From Perlucidibaca wandonensis (GTDB lineage: Bacteria; Pseudomonadota; Gammaproteobacteria; Pseudomonadales; Moraxellaceae), in the NCBI RefSeq assembly GCF_042677145.1, contig NZ_JBHTIT010000001.1, positions 248,001 through 312,000 of the forward strand: a DNA stretch of 64,000 nucleotides, written 5' to 3'. The number at the start of each line of letters is the position of its first letter. Position 1 is the stretch's first letter. The notes beneath the pieces were generated by a model. The model made no database searches, was not told the DNA's origin, and saw only the letters and a list, made by a program, of their open reading frames with translations. The position numbers and the translations under genes are program-made. Below, in pieces: positions 17,328 to 26,220 of the stretch.

Positions 17328-17960
17328 ATGGAAGTTAGCGCCCTGCGGCACCGTCGACCTGCGCAGTTGCGCACGCAAGAGCGCGTGGCAAGAGCCATTG
17401 CTGCTGCAGAAGTACTGCTGATAGAGCGTGGACCGGAAGAGGTCTCTATTCCCGATGTTGCAGAGGCTTCTGGTGTTCCTCGCGCGAGCCTGTATCAGTT
17501 TTTTGCCAATAAATATCAGCTTTTCAATGCTATCGCTGAGCAGCATTTATGCCAAGTTTTGGAGCTTGTGCAGAGTGCAGCACCTAGTTTTGCTGGTATG
17601 CACTGGCGAGAAGCGGCGCCTATTTTAATTCGTGCAACATCCGTGTATTACAATCAAAACCCAGTGGCAGGCATTTTAATTTTAGGCGGCCCAACGAGCC
17701 GCGAATCGTATCTTGCGCAAGAGGTGACTATTGAAAGTATTGGCTCGGAAATGCGAGCAATTTTCAAAACACTAGAGCCTGCGATCAATATTCCCGAAGA
17801 GCCCGATAGCGCCACCATGTTGGTCGAAATTGCCTTTGCAATCATGAAGTTTGGCTATTATCGAGACGGTGAAATCAGCGAAGCAATCATGGAGCAGGCT
17901 ATCCATGCATGTGTGGGTTATTTGCTTCAGACTCTGCCTGATGAGTTGGCGGCCAGCTAA
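17328..17960 (+). CDS. TetR/AcrR family transcriptional regulator
   Basis: Dimeric repressor type of about 210 residues. The ATG at 17328 has GGAG 6-9 bp upstream and is preferred over a TTG at 17313. The N-terminal helix-turn-helix reads IPDVAEASGVPRASLYQFFANKYQL, which is diagnostic, and the ligand domain is helical and poorly conserved. It follows the SDR and DoxX genes and probably controls that cluster. Its 3' end overlaps the convergent GIY-YIG gene by 62 bp. Confidence 0.88.
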   Translation: MEVSALRHRRPAQLRTQERVARAIAAAEVLLIERGPEEVSIPDVAEASGVPRASLYQFFANKYQLFNAIAEQHLCQVLELVQSAAPSFAGMHWREAAPILIRATSVYYNQNPVAGILILGGPTSRESYLAQEVTIESIGSEMRAIFKTLEPAINIPEEPDSATMLVEIAFAIMKFGYYRDGEISEAIMEQAIHACVGYLLQTLPDELAAS

Positions 17961-18195
17961 GCGCTAAAGCACGCTTAGCCTCAGGCGTGAGCTGCTTAAT
18001 CTGATATTCCAACTTCAACGCATCACTACGTGAGGCACATTCAAGCTCGCCTAATATGGCTATAGGTGGGTACGCTTGCGTAAACTTCGCGCCAGACTTT
18101 TGCATATGCTGTTTAAATCTTCTCACCACATCGGTGCTAATGCCGGTGTACAAGCGATCGCCCGCACACTGCAAAACATAGACTGACCACGTCAT
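17899..18195 (-). CDS. GIY-YIG nuclease-superfamily small protein (UPF0213-like)
   Basis: A 98-residue stand-alone GIY-YIG domain. The hallmark appears as WSVYVLQCAGDRLYTGIS at residues 3-20, with the conserved Arg in RRFKQHM and a later E in KLEYQIK. Such small proteins are widespread and mostly uncharacterised; some cut DNA. The ATG follows directly on the stop of the upstream minus-strand gene (18196-18198), indicating coupled expression. The 3' end overlaps the convergent TetR gene by 62 bp. Confidence 0.85.
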   Translation of the reverse strand: MTWSVYVLQCAGDRLYTGISTDVVRRFKQHMQKSGAKFTQAYPPIAILGELECASRSDALKLEYQIKQLTPEAKRALALSWPPTHQAESEANNPHMHG

Positions 18196-18738
18196 TTACT
18201 GCGCCGGCTTTTGCATCTGCGCAGTTAGCGTATCAATGCGCCCATGGGTGATGGAGATATAGGTTTCGCTGGCGTTGTAGCTGGCTAATGAGCCTTCGCC
18301 ATTGGTTAAGCGCGCGGTCGCGGTGCGTTCTGTGCGCAGTTGTAGCCACGCTTGCTGCTCTTGCAGCGCCTGTTGGCCAAGTGATGGGTCAAGGCTGGCC
18401 AAGTAGTCGATAAATACTAGATATAGCTTGGTGTCATACAATGCAGCCAAGTTTGCCATGCTGTAATTCAGCTCTTGCTGAGGATGCTCTTCACTCAGCC
18501 AAGTCTCGAGCTGATCTATCGCCTGATCAACATCGGGACGCCAATCGCTGATTAAACCTTTGGCTGGCGGCGTTGCAGGTTTAGCTGCTTTTGTTGGTTT
18601 TTGGACAATGATCTCAGGCGCTGCATCTGCAGTAGCAGTTACTTCTTTCGCTGGATGAGGTGTTTGCGCGGCCATAAAAAATGCCGTTACAGCGGCAAGT
18701 GCTAGCGGTGGAGCAAATAGTTTAGTCAACCAACTCAT
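18196..18738 (-). CDS. Periplasmic protein with LprI-like (DUF1311-type) domain
   Basis: A 180-residue exported protein. I place the start at 18738 (MSWLTKLF, with AGGA six bases upstream), which begins a signal peptide of about 25 residues; the open frame to 18966 would overlap the divergent SDR gene and is unlikely. A Lys/Ala/Pro-rich linker follows. The C-terminal part carries QEQQAWLQLRTE and GEGSLAS, resembling the conserved core of LprI-type domains, some of which inhibit lysozyme. That assignment is from motif resemblance only. It is co-transcribed with the GIY-YIG gene, whose ATG abuts its stop. Confidence 0.6.
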   Translation of the reverse strand: MSWLTKLFAPPLALAAVTAFFMAAQTPHPAKEVTATADAAPEIIVQKPTKAAKPATPPAKGLISDWRPDVDQAIDQLETWLSEEHPQQELNYSMANLAALYDTKLYLVFIDYLASLDPSLGQQALQEQQAWLQLRTERTATARLTNGEGSLASYNASETYISITHGRIDTLTAQMQKPAQ

Positions 18739-18817
18739 AGCGATTCCTGCGGGCATGGCGCGCGCTTCCCAGTTGTGCGTAAGATAGCCCAAACCTAAAA
18801 CCCATGCGAGGTGTGCA

Positions 18818-19603
18818 GTGAAACCAGCCGAATTGTTTTCTTTGAGCGGCCAAACGGCTTTAGTTACTGGCGGCTCGCGTGGCCTTGGCTTACAAATGGC
18901 TGAAGCCTTGGGTGAGGCGGGTGCGACTGTGCTGATTACGGCACGTAAGGCCGATGAGCTTGCCAATGCTAAAGCGCATCTGACCGCGCTGGGTATTAGT
19001 GTGCATACGGTCGCCGCCGACGCGAGTAACCCTGAGCATATTGCCCACCTAGCTGCTGAGGCTCAGCGCTTGATGGGTGGCGTTGATATTTTGGTCAATA
19101 ACGCCGGCGCGAGCTGGGGTGCGCCAGCGGAAACGCATCCATTGGAGGCGTGGGATAAAGTCATGAACCTCAATGTGCGTGGCTACTTTTTACTCGCGCA
19201 GGCTGTGGCCAATGCCTCGATGATTCCTCGCAAACGCGGCCGTATTATTAACTTGGCATCAATTGCTGGTCTCGGTGGTAATCCGGCATGGATGCAAACC
19301 ATTGCCTATAACACTAGCAAAGGAGCTGTGGTTAACTTCACGCGCGCACTGGCCTGCGAGTGGGGTCATTACGGCATCACGGTGAACGCCATCGCGCCTG
19401 GATTTTTCCCGAGCAAGATGTCGCAAGTGCTAATGGACACGGTTGGCGTCGATAGCATCGCGAAAACCACGCCGCTACAGCGCGTTGGTGGCGATGATGA
19501 TTTGAAGGGCGCCACGCTGCTGTTTGCCAGTGCCGCTGGGCGTCATATTACGGGCCAGATTTTACCAGTCGATGGCGGCGTTAGCGCCTTAATCGGCGGC
19601 TGA
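18818..19603 (+). CDS. SDR family oxidoreductase, FabG-like
   Basis: A 261-residue classical SDR. The start is GTG at 18818 behind GCGAGG. Motifs are TGGSRGLG, ADASN, NNAGASWG, NLASIAG, YNTSKGAV and the C-terminal GQILPVDGG. It resembles gluconate 5-dehydrogenase or 3-oxoacyl-ACP reductase type enzymes; the substrate is not determined. The next gene, a dienelactone-hydrolase-family protein, starts 2 bp after the stop, so the two are surely one operon, and a CDGSH protein follows 3 bp later. Confidence 0.88.
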   Translation: MKPAELFSLSGQTALVTGGSRGLGLQMAEALGEAGATVLITARKADELANAKAHLTALGISVHTVAADASNPEHIAHLAAEAQRLMGGVDILVNNAGASWGAPAETHPLEAWDKVMNLNVRGYFLLAQAVANASMIPRKRGRIINLASIAGLGGNPAWMQTIAYNTSKGAVVNFTRALACEWGHYGITVNAIAPGFFPSKMSQVLMDTVGVDSIAKTTPLQRVGGDDDLKGATLLFASAAGRHITGQILPVDGGVSALIGG

Positions 19604-19605
19604 TC

Positions 19606-20391
19606 ATGAGCACACATATCGATGGCTTCCGCACCGAGCGCCTACATTTTCACGGCGTATCGCGTGAGGTTTTTTGTCGCGGTACAGGCCCTGCAGTGGT
19701 GGTGTTAAGTGAAATCCCGGGCATTACGCCGCAAGTAGCGACTTTCGCTGAGCGTGTCGCCGACGCAGGTTTTAGCGTGTTTATGCCGCAACTGTTTGGC
19801 GAACCGATGAAGCCGCTGACCTATCCTTATGCCGCTGAGTCTCTAGCGAAAATTTGTATCAGCCGCGAATTTCGTGTGCTCTCGGCGAATAAATCTAGCC
19901 CTGTTGTGGACTGGTTGCGTGCTTTAGCGCGTCATGCCCATGAGCAGTGTGGCGGTCCTGGTGTCGGCGTGGTTGGCATGTGCCTAACCGGCAACTTTGG
20001 CTTGGCCATGATGCTCGATGCGCCGGTGATTGCGCCGGTGTTGTCGCAACCATCTTTGCCCGTGGGTGCGACTAAAGCGCAGCGCAGTGGTTTGCATGCA
20101 TCGCGGGATGAGATTGCTGCTGCACATGACAAAATTAACAACCACGGCGCGCGCATTTTGGGCTTACGCTTCAAGCAAGATTTTCTTTGTAGAGGCGAGC
20201 GTTTTGAGCGTCTACGTGATGAATTTGGGCCAGCGTTTGAGTGCCGCGAAATCGATGCCTGCCATGCCAACCCTAATGCCGGCACACCAGCCCACAGCGT
20301 GCTCACCACACATTTAATCGATGAGGTTGGCGAGCCGACACGAGCGGCACTGGATCGCACTTTGGCCTTTTTAGCTGAGCAGTTGCGCTAG
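19606..20391 (+). CDS. Dienelactone hydrolase family protein
   Basis: Alpha/beta-hydrolase of 261 residues. The nucleophile elbow is GMCLTG near residue 126, with Cys in place of Ser as in dienelactone hydrolases. A conserved EIPGITPQV and a C-terminal His region (NAGTPAHS) fit the family. Cytosolic: no signal peptide is seen. The start lies 2 bp beyond the SDR stop. Together they could act on a lactone or carboxylic intermediate, but the pathway is not identifiable from the neighbours. Confidence 0.85.
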   Translation: MSTHIDGFRTERLHFHGVSREVFCRGTGPAVVVLSEIPGITPQVATFAERVADAGFSVFMPQLFGEPMKPLTYPYAAESLAKICISREFRVLSANKSSPVVDWLRALARHAHEQCGGPGVGVVGMCLTGNFGLAMMLDAPVIAPVLSQPSLPVGATKAQRSGLHASRDEIAAAHDKINNHGARILGLRFKQDFLCRGERFERLRDEFGPAFECREIDACHANPNAGTPAHSVLTTHLIDEVGEPTRAALDRTLAFLAEQLR

Positions 20392-20394
20392 CTC

Positions 20395-20745
20395 ATGCTT
20401 TGGCCATGGCAGCGTTGGCGCAATAGTCGCCAGCAAGCACTTGAGGCGCGCTTAAAATCGGCAGTCGTGCAGCTCACCAAAGCTGAGCTAGTCATCGCCA
20501 AAGGCCCACTCGTGGCCTGCATTTGGCCAGATGTCATAGCGCTGTCGCCAAGCCAGCGTTACGCATGGTGTCGCTGCGGGCTATCGGCCAATGGCGTGTG
20601 GTGTGATGGCAGTCATGGATCGGGCGAGGGGCCATTGCTCTTTAGCCCGAAGCGCGCGCAGCACTATTGGCTCTGCACTTGCAAGCAAACGCGGACACCA
20701 CCGTATTGTGATGCCAGTCATCACCGCCTAGTGCCGCCAAGCTGA
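20395..20745 (+). CDS. CDGSH iron-sulfur domain protein (two motifs)
   Basis: A 116-residue protein with two CDGSH-type 2Fe-2S motifs: CRCGLSANGVWCDGSH near residues 59-74, and CTCKQTRTPPYCDASH near 94-109. Each has the C-x-C, C and H ligands, the second with Ala for Gly. Tandem bacterial CDGSH proteins are small redox or cluster-transfer proteins. It starts 3 bp after the dienelactone-hydrolase stop and could supply electrons to the upstream SDR/DLH pair, which is inference. Confidence 0.9.
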   Translation: MLWPWQRWRNSRQQALEARLKSAVVQLTKAELVIAKGPLVACIWPDVIALSPSQRYAWCRCGLSANGVWCDGSHGSGEGPLLFSPKRAQHYWLCTCKQTRTPPYCDASHHRLVPPS

Positions 20746-20764
20746 GGCATTGTTCGCTTGGCAC

Positions 20765-21418
20765 CTAGCGTCGAGTTAACCGCCACACCGACTCTTGCAA
20801 TGACGTGAGGCCACGCGCCTGCATGCCGGGGTGCTCAGCCAAAATATCTTGAAAAGATAAGCGCTCGATATGCCAGTTCGCAGCGAACAAGCTCTGAATC
20901 TCATCAGCAGAAATAGGGAACGGCGGCCCCGACATCTCCGCGCTATCGTATTCAAAGGTGATGATTAGGCCACTGGCATTGGGCGCTAAGACGCGCTCCA
21001 ACTGCGCCACATAGGCCTCGCGCATGCTGGGCGGCAAGGCCACCAATGCGGCGCGGTCATAAAAGCCAGTGCACTGAATTTGCTCTGGTGTGAGGGTAAA
21101 AAAATCACCTTGCCATAAGCTCAAGCCGGGTTGTGCGTAGAGCGTGTGCTTTTCGGCTTTAGTCGGCGACAACTCCAACGCATTTTCTTGCGCAAATGCT
21201 TCAATGGCCAGCGCAGACAACTCACTGCCAACGACTTCTGCACCTTGTTGGCATAGCCAAATCATATCCACCGATTTTCCGCAAAGTGGCACAAACACGC
21301 GCTGGCGGGCAGTGTCGTTGAGCTGATGAAAATGCGCGGCGAGCTGTGGATGCACTTGCTCGCGGTGAAAGCCGATTTCCTGTTTACGCCAGCGCTCATG
21401 CCAAAATTCAGCGTCCAT
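20765..21418 (-). CDS. tpm: Thiopurine S-methyltransferase
   Basis: SAM-dependent methyltransferase of 217 residues, the bacterial TPMT size. The N-terminal FWHERWRKQEIGFH is diagnostic; further family marks are VFVPLCGKSVDMIWL (SAM-binding region), GSELSALAIEAF, and YDRAALVALPPSMRE. In bacteria these enzymes methylate thiols and are linked to selenium or tellurium methylation. It stands alone on the minus strand, convergent with the CDGSH operon and divergent from the phosphatase gene at 21617. Confidence 0.93.
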   Translation of the reverse strand: MDAEFWHERWRKQEIGFHREQVHPQLAAHFHQLNDTARQRVFVPLCGKSVDMIWLCQQGAEVVGSELSALAIEAFAQENALELSPTKAEKHTLYAQPGLSLWQGDFFTLTPEQIQCTGFYDRAALVALPPSMREAYVAQLERVLAPNASGLIITFEYDSAEMSGPPFPISADEIQSLFAANWHIERLSFQDILAEHPGMQARGLTSLQESVWRLTRR

Positions 21419-21616
21419 TATTACCTTCCTATTTTGATATTTAATGCTAGTTGGTAAAGCTTACGCGTTGGCGCAAGGTTAACGCGCCGCTATGGTAGAC
21501 GCTAATAGAGCGAGGTCGCGTGTCAACGAGCCGGACTGCAATGCGTGGATAAAAGTTAACGCCATTTATAACGCCAGCTTTTATCGACTGGCCTGTAAGC
21601 ACATACCGGAGCCGCT

Positions 21617-22123
21617 ATGAGTTATCGCAAAGCGTTACACACCGTGGGTTGGATGGTGAGTTTTGGCATGGCCTCAGCCATTGCCGTAGCCAGTTCATTG
21701 CCGGCGGGTTATCACGCTGTTAGTGAGACATTGGCGGTGTCGGGTTATGTGCATTCGCAGGCACAGATCGATGCGCTCAAGGCCGACGGCGTGCAGGTGG
21801 TTATCAGCTTATTGCCCGATGGTGAGCAGACCGTGCTCGATGAGCGTGCGGCGGTGGAAAAGGCCGGCCTGAGTTATGTATCGATTCCGGTGGCGAGCGC
21901 TGCGGATTTAACTGAAGCCAATGTGTTGGCGCTAGACAGAGCCTTAGCCGAGCATGCCGATGAAAAAGTGCTGGTGCATTGCGCTAGTGGCAATCGTGTC
22001 GGTGCATTGCTGGCGCTACGGGCAAACTGGCTGCATGGCGCCAGCGCCGAGGAGGCTATTATCATTGGCCAAGAGGCTGGGATGACAAGCCTTGAAGCGC
22101 CAGTGCGCAAGTTGCTGCGCTAG
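21617..22123 (+). CDS. Exported DUF442/Blh-type phosphatase-like protein
   Basis: A 168-residue protein with an N-terminal hydrophobic segment (about 1-27) that looks like a signal peptide. It carries the phosphatase-like loop HCASGNRVGA (Cys122, Arg127), the C-x4-R form found in Blh/DUF442-type relatives of tyrosine phosphatases. The start has GGAG upstream. A periplasmic location is unusual for phosphotyrosine chemistry, so the substrate is open; some relatives are linked to sulfide metabolism or biofilm regulation. Monocistronic. Confidence 0.75.
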   Translation: MSYRKALHTVGWMVSFGMASAIAVASSLPAGYHAVSETLAVSGYVHSQAQIDALKADGVQVVISLLPDGEQTVLDERAAVEKAGLSYVSIPVASAADLTEANVLALDRALAEHADEKVLVHCASGNRVGALLALRANWLHGASAEEAIIIGQEAGMTSLEAPVRKLLR

Positions 22124-22165
22124 TACTTGCGGGGTGAGTTTTCGTCATTATCGTGTCGTAGCTCG

Positions 22166-23254
22166 CTAGCTTATGCCGCGCAAAAATTGACTCGGCGTTT
22201 GCCCTGTCCAGCGCTTAAAGGCACGCACAAAATTGGCCTGATCGCTATAACCCAGTGCCAAAGCAATATTAGCAAGCGAGTCGCGCTGAAGACGCAATTG
22301 TTCTAGCGCAGCTTTATGGCGAAGCTCATCGAGCAGTGCTTTAAATTGCAGGCCGTGTTGCGCGAGGCGGCGGTGCAGCGTGCGCGGCGTGATGTGCAGT
22401 GCCGCGGCAATAACTTCTTGGGCATTACTCGATGCCATCTCGCGCTCAAGTAAATTCAATACTTTAGCTATGAAATCAGTTTGTGGCAGCGTGCTTTGGT
22501 CGGCATATCGTTGTGCCTGTTGCAGTTCATCGCGGCAGCGGGAGGCGGCCAAGGCGGCCAGTTGTGGGTCTGACTGCGGCAAGCGTGCAGAGAGCCAGCT
22601 TGAGGGGAAGGTGACCTTGGTCGTTGAGCATTGAAAGTGCAGATTTGCGGCAAACATCTGTTTGAGAATACGGTGCTGTGACTGCTCCTCTATGGCCAAG
22701 TTGAGCTGAACCTGGTCGAGCTGCAATCGGCCTAAGAGCTTGGTGCCAATGCTAAAAAAGCAGGCCATCATGACCTCGACAATATACCGATAGCAGTCAC
22801 CCATCGCGCCATTATCATCGATGCGAATGCTGGCACTGCTACCGCTTTCATGGAAATTAAACGAAATAATTTGTGAGCGCACCTCCGCAAAGTCATGCGC
22901 GAGCCGTAGTGCGTCGCCCAAAGTTGGGCTGGCCTGTAAGGCATAACCTAAAAAGCCGTGATTGCTCAGCTGCATGCTCAGGCCAAACTCCAGCGACAGA
23001 GTCGGCGACGGGTCTAGTGTATGTAAATTGCGCATGAGCTCGAGTAGCGTAGAGAGCGCTATCGGCTGTTCAGGATGCTCGCGCAGACTCGCCTCATTAA
23101 GCCCGGTGTGTGCGAGCAGTACCTCGGCGCTGAGGTCACGCGGCGCCATAAAATCGATCAAAAATACTAGGTACTGGCCGACGACAGCGATAGCGTTGTG
23201 CGGCGGTGTGGCAAGCATAAGACGTCTGCTAATGACAAAAAGTTGTCTGAACAT
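22166..23254 (-). CDS. AraC family regulator with Arabinose_bd-type N-terminus (OruR-like)
   Basis: A 362-residue activator or repressor. The C-terminal AraC DNA-binding domain has two HTH motifs, with ITPRTLHRRLAQHGLQFKAL and the family signature ALGYSDQANFVRAFKRWTGQTPSQF. The N-terminal about 200 residues (SNHGFLGYALQASPTLGDAL) match the domain of OruR/ArgR-type regulators. An internal start at 23218 is possible. It is divergent from the 23412 operon of solute-binding-like proteins and hydrolase, so it is the likely regulator of that operon. Confidence 0.9.
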   Translation of the reverse strand: MFRQLFVISRRLMLATPPHNAIAVVGQYLVFLIDFMAPRDLSAEVLLAHTGLNEASLREHPEQPIALSTLLELMRNLHTLDPSPTLSLEFGLSMQLSNHGFLGYALQASPTLGDALRLAHDFAEVRSQIISFNFHESGSSASIRIDDNGAMGDCYRYIVEVMMACFFSIGTKLLGRLQLDQVQLNLAIEEQSQHRILKQMFAANLHFQCSTTKVTFPSSWLSARLPQSDPQLAALAASRCRDELQQAQRYADQSTLPQTDFIAKVLNLLEREMASSNAQEVIAAALHITPRTLHRRLAQHGLQFKALLDELRHKAALEQLRLQRDSLANIALALGYSDQANFVRAFKRWTGQTPSQFLRGIS

Positions 23255-23411
23255 ACCCTGTTGTTAAGTGCGAACTCAAGTCACAGTCTGCAGTGTCTCA
23301 TTAAGTAGCGAGACAAAATCAGAAGCTCAGGATAATACGGGCTTGCTGCTTGCTACCTTGATGTCTGCCTCGGTCGCTTAGCCCGGAAAAATCTTCAAAT
23401 AGGAATCTACA

Positions 23412-24119
23412 ATGGCTGAATTGAGCTTGCCTTATGTTTGTTTGCCATTGTCGGCAGAAATCCCCGAACGCACGCGACGCATTGATGCCGCGCTGAGTGC
23501 AGGCGTACGTGAGTCACAAGCCAAGCCTGCCGCGGAAACCATGGCCTTAGCCATTAATGCGCTGGTGGATCAATTCCTCTCGCAGCTATTGCGCGATTTA
23601 TACGCGGCGTATCCAACGCATAAAAACTATAAGACGGCGCTGAATATCATTGATGATATTCAAGAAAAAGTTTTGCACTACCTGCAATGGCTCACGCGTT
23701 TTCTCTCTAATGAGCGCATGGCCGTGGTGGTAAAAAATTATCTAGAGATGATGCGGCACTTGAGCGCCAGCCGCCCCGAGCAAGCCTATTTGGCGGTCGG
23801 CCTAGCACCAGAGTTGGCGGCGCGCGGCCGTAAAACTATCAATGCTCTTCGCTCGGGTGAGTCCACGGATGTCGCCGCCGGCATTGAGGTTCTGATAGAC
23901 ATCATCGACGCTGTCTTGGTCGACTTTGTCTATGAGCCAAAGCACCTGATGCGCTTCAACTTGGTGGTGAATAAAGGTCTAGACGGTGCCATTTATATGA
24001 TAAAAGGGTTGGCATTTCGCCAACTTCGCACGCTCGGCGAGATGATTCCACCTGAGCATGTCTCGGTGTTTTTAGATCACCTAGAGCATCATTTTTTCGA
24101 TTTACACCCCGTGCAATAG
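23412..24119 (+). CDS. Uncharacterised helical protein, first gene of SBP-like cluster
   Basis: A 235-residue cytosolic protein without signal peptide or clear membrane segment, and largely alpha-helical in composition. I do not recognise a family. AGGA lies upstream of the ATG. It starts a plus-strand run with three paralogous periplasmic solute-binding-like proteins and an alpha/beta hydrolase (gap of 10 bp to the next gene), divergent from an AraC regulator, so it probably belongs to the same functional unit. Confidence 0.6.
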   Translation: MAELSLPYVCLPLSAEIPERTRRIDAALSAGVRESQAKPAAETMALAINALVDQFLSQLLRDLYAAYPTHKNYKTALNIIDDIQEKVLHYLQWLTRFLSNERMAVVVKNYLEMMRHLSASRPEQAYLAVGLAPELAARGRKTINALRSGESTDVAAGIEVLIDIIDAVLVDFVYEPKHLMRFNLVVNKGLDGAIYMIKGLAFRQLRTLGEMIPPEHVSVFLDHLEHHFFDLHPVQ

Positions 24120-24129
24120 TCCTGAGATT

Positions 24130-25173
24130 ATGACAATGATAAGAAAAATAACTGCTGCATTAGCTCTCGCTGTCGCGACTTCAGCTTATGCGCTACCACC
24201 GCCCACCGACGAGCAGGCGTTAGCACTGAAAGCGATGAAAGATCGCGTGGTTACTATCTGTATTTTTGACCCTGTGGGCGCCAATGGCCCAGCTGTTAGT
24301 TACGCCAAAGACTATATGCTGGAAGCGAAAAAGTGGGGCATTAATGCTGATATCAAAGCCTATACCGATGAGCGTGTGGCTGCCGAAGACTTGAAGGCAG
24401 GGCAGTGCGATGCGGCTGCCGTGACTACTTTGCGCGCAAAGCAATTCAATAAATTTGTCGGCAGCCTCGATGCTGTTGGCGCTATTCCAAACGATGCCGC
24501 AATGCGTAAAGCTTTGGCAACGCTAACATCGCCGAGCTTGGCACCGCTAATGCGCGAAGGTCAGTTTGAAGTCGTAGGCGTGATTCCCTTGGGTGCTGCC
24601 TATGTCATGGTGCGTGATCGCGCTATCAACTCCATTGAAAAGGCTGCAGGTAAGCGTGTAGCAGTGATGGAGTGGGATAAGTCGCAAGCGAAAATGGTGC
24701 AGCGCATGGGTGCTCAACCTGTGGCATCGGACATCATCAACTTTGTTGGCAAATTTAATAACGGTCAGGTCGATATTATCGCTGCGCCAGCAGTGGCATA
24801 CATGCCCTTAGAGATTTATCGCGGCCTTGGTGAAAAAGGTGCGATCTATCGCTTCCCACTCGTCATGTTGAGCGCTGCAATAATTATTCGCCACGATCGT
24901 TTTCCTCCAAATGTTGGGCAAAAATTGCGTGAGTTTGTCTATACACAAATCGATAAAGCCTTCGACTATGTTGAGCGTGAGGAAAAGGGTATTCCAGAGA
25001 AGTATTGGCTGGATTTACCGGCAAATGAAAAGACAAAATATGTCGAGTTGATGCGTCAGGCTCGCATTCAAATGACCCAGGAAGGTGACTATGACCCGCG
25101 CATGATGAAGCTACTCAAGCGCGTGCGTTGTGGCCAAGGTCAGGCAGCGGAGTGTGCATTAAAAGATGAGTAA
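24130..25173 (+). CDS. Periplasmic solute-binding-like protein, paralog 1
   Basis: A 347-residue exported protein with a cleavable signal (LALAVATSAYA). It has a type-2 periplasmic-binding-like layout: ICIFDPVGANGP near the N-terminus, then DERVAAEDLKAGQCDAAAVTTLRAKQF, EKAGKRVAVMEWD and KFNNGQVDIIAAPA. A conserved Cys near the start and a Cys pair at the C-terminus (VRCGQGQAAEC) recur in the two paralogs downstream. No permease or ATPase is nearby, so direct transport is doubtful; sensing or delivery is possible. The stop overlaps the hydrolase start by 8 bp. Confidence 0.7.
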   Translation: MTMIRKITAALALAVATSAYALPPPTDEQALALKAMKDRVVTICIFDPVGANGPAVSYAKDYMLEAKKWGINADIKAYTDERVAAEDLKAGQCDAAAVTTLRAKQFNKFVGSLDAVGAIPNDAAMRKALATLTSPSLAPLMREGQFEVVGVIPLGAAYVMVRDRAINSIEKAAGKRVAVMEWDKSQAKMVQRMGAQPVASDIINFVGKFNNGQVDIIAAPAVAYMPLEIYRGLGEKGAIYRFPLVMLSAAIIIRHDRFPPNVGQKLREFVYTQIDKAFDYVEREEKGIPEKYWLDLPANEKTKYVELMRQARIQMTQEGDYDPRMMKLLKRVRCGQGQAAECALKDE

Positions 25174-26137
25174 GCCAGCTACCGCTCTTGAGCTAGAGTT
25201 CATTGAACAAATTGGCCCGCAATACTTAGCTTTAGCGGCGCCGCCAAATGCTGCAAAAGTAAGAGCTTGGCGGTCACGCAGCGTTATGCCTTGGCTGAAT
25301 CGTTTGCACGCGCCAGTTACAGGCCTGCTTAGACGTCATGCCAAAGTCGAAGGCCAGCGCATGGTCTGGGTCGAGGGTGGGCGCCGCGGTGCGGAGCCTG
25401 TGGTGCTAGTGCATGGTTTTGGCGCTAGCAAAGAAAATTGGCTGCCTCTGCTGCCGTTTATTTCTAAGCGCTTTCATCTATTCGTAGTGGATTTGCCAGG
25501 TTGGGGCGAGAGCGAGTTTTGTGCTGATAAATCCTATGGCATGGATGATCAAGTTCGGCGATTGGCCGACTGGCTAGCAAGTCGTAAATTAGCGCCAGCG
25601 CATGTGGTTGGTAGCTCAATGGGCGGAGGCATTGCCGGCTTGCTCAGTGCACGCTATCCACATTTAGTGCGTTCGGTTGTACTGATGAATGCCGCAGGTG
25701 TTGCCGGTAGTGAGCACACGCCATTTGAGCAAGGCTTATCGGAAGGTCGAAATGGCCTGATCGCTCATAATATGTTGGGTGCTTACCGCCTGCTAGCTAC
25801 GGTCATGTCTAATCATCTTCTTGCCGCAGCTATCGCACCTGCTGCCGCTTGGGACTTGATCTCTCGACGTCATGTTAATGAGCACTTATTTCGCCAACTG
25901 ATGGCAAATGTGCCTGACTCAGCCTTGCCTACGTTTATCGATATTACTGGGCCGGCTTTTATTTTATGGGGCGTTGATGATGCGGTACTGCATGTATCTT
26001 GTGCCGACACCTTTCAGCAGCTTATTCCACATGCGCGGCAGCGACGCTTGGCAGGTATTGGGCATTTGCCAATGGTAGAGGCGCCACGTGTTACCGCGCG
26101 CTTGCTGCGGCGGTTTTGGCGAAATATAGCGGTATAG
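25166..26137 (+). CDS. Alpha/beta hydrolase
   Basis: A 323-residue serine hydrolase. The oxyanion region HGFGASKENW is near residue 80, the nucleophile elbow GSSMGG near 152, the acid in WGVDDAVLHV and the catalytic His in GIGHLPMVEAP near the C-terminus. The order and spacing match haloperoxidase/MhpC-like lipases or esterases. No signal peptide is visible. The ATG sits inside the last codons of the preceding solute-binding-like gene (ATGAGTAA), so it is translationally coupled to it. The substrate is unknown. Confidence 0.85.
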   Translation: MSKPATALELEFIEQIGPQYLALAAPPNAAKVRAWRSRSVMPWLNRLHAPVTGLLRRHAKVEGQRMVWVEGGRRGAEPVVLVHGFGASKENWLPLLPFISKRFHLFVVDLPGWGESEFCADKSYGMDDQVRRLADWLASRKLAPAHVVGSSMGGGIAGLLSARYPHLVRSVVLMNAAGVAGSEHTPFEQGLSEGRNGLIAHNMLGAYRLLATVMSNHLLAAAIAPAAAWDLISRRHVNEHLFRQLMANVPDSALPTFIDITGPAFILWGVDDAVLHVSCADTFQQLIPHARQRRLAGIGHLPMVEAPRVTARLLRRFWRNIAV

Positions 26138-26220
26138 ATGCAGCGGTACCGCCGTCAGATTAAAGTGCTGATGCGTTTGGCGTAATAGTCAAAATTAATA
26201 ATAAAAAATGAGGCAACACA

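Noticed and set aside
18739..18966. Longer start for the LprI-like gene
   Set aside because: The extension overlaps the divergent SDR gene, has no signal-peptide character, and the start at 18738 begins a good signal peptide with a ribosome binding site.
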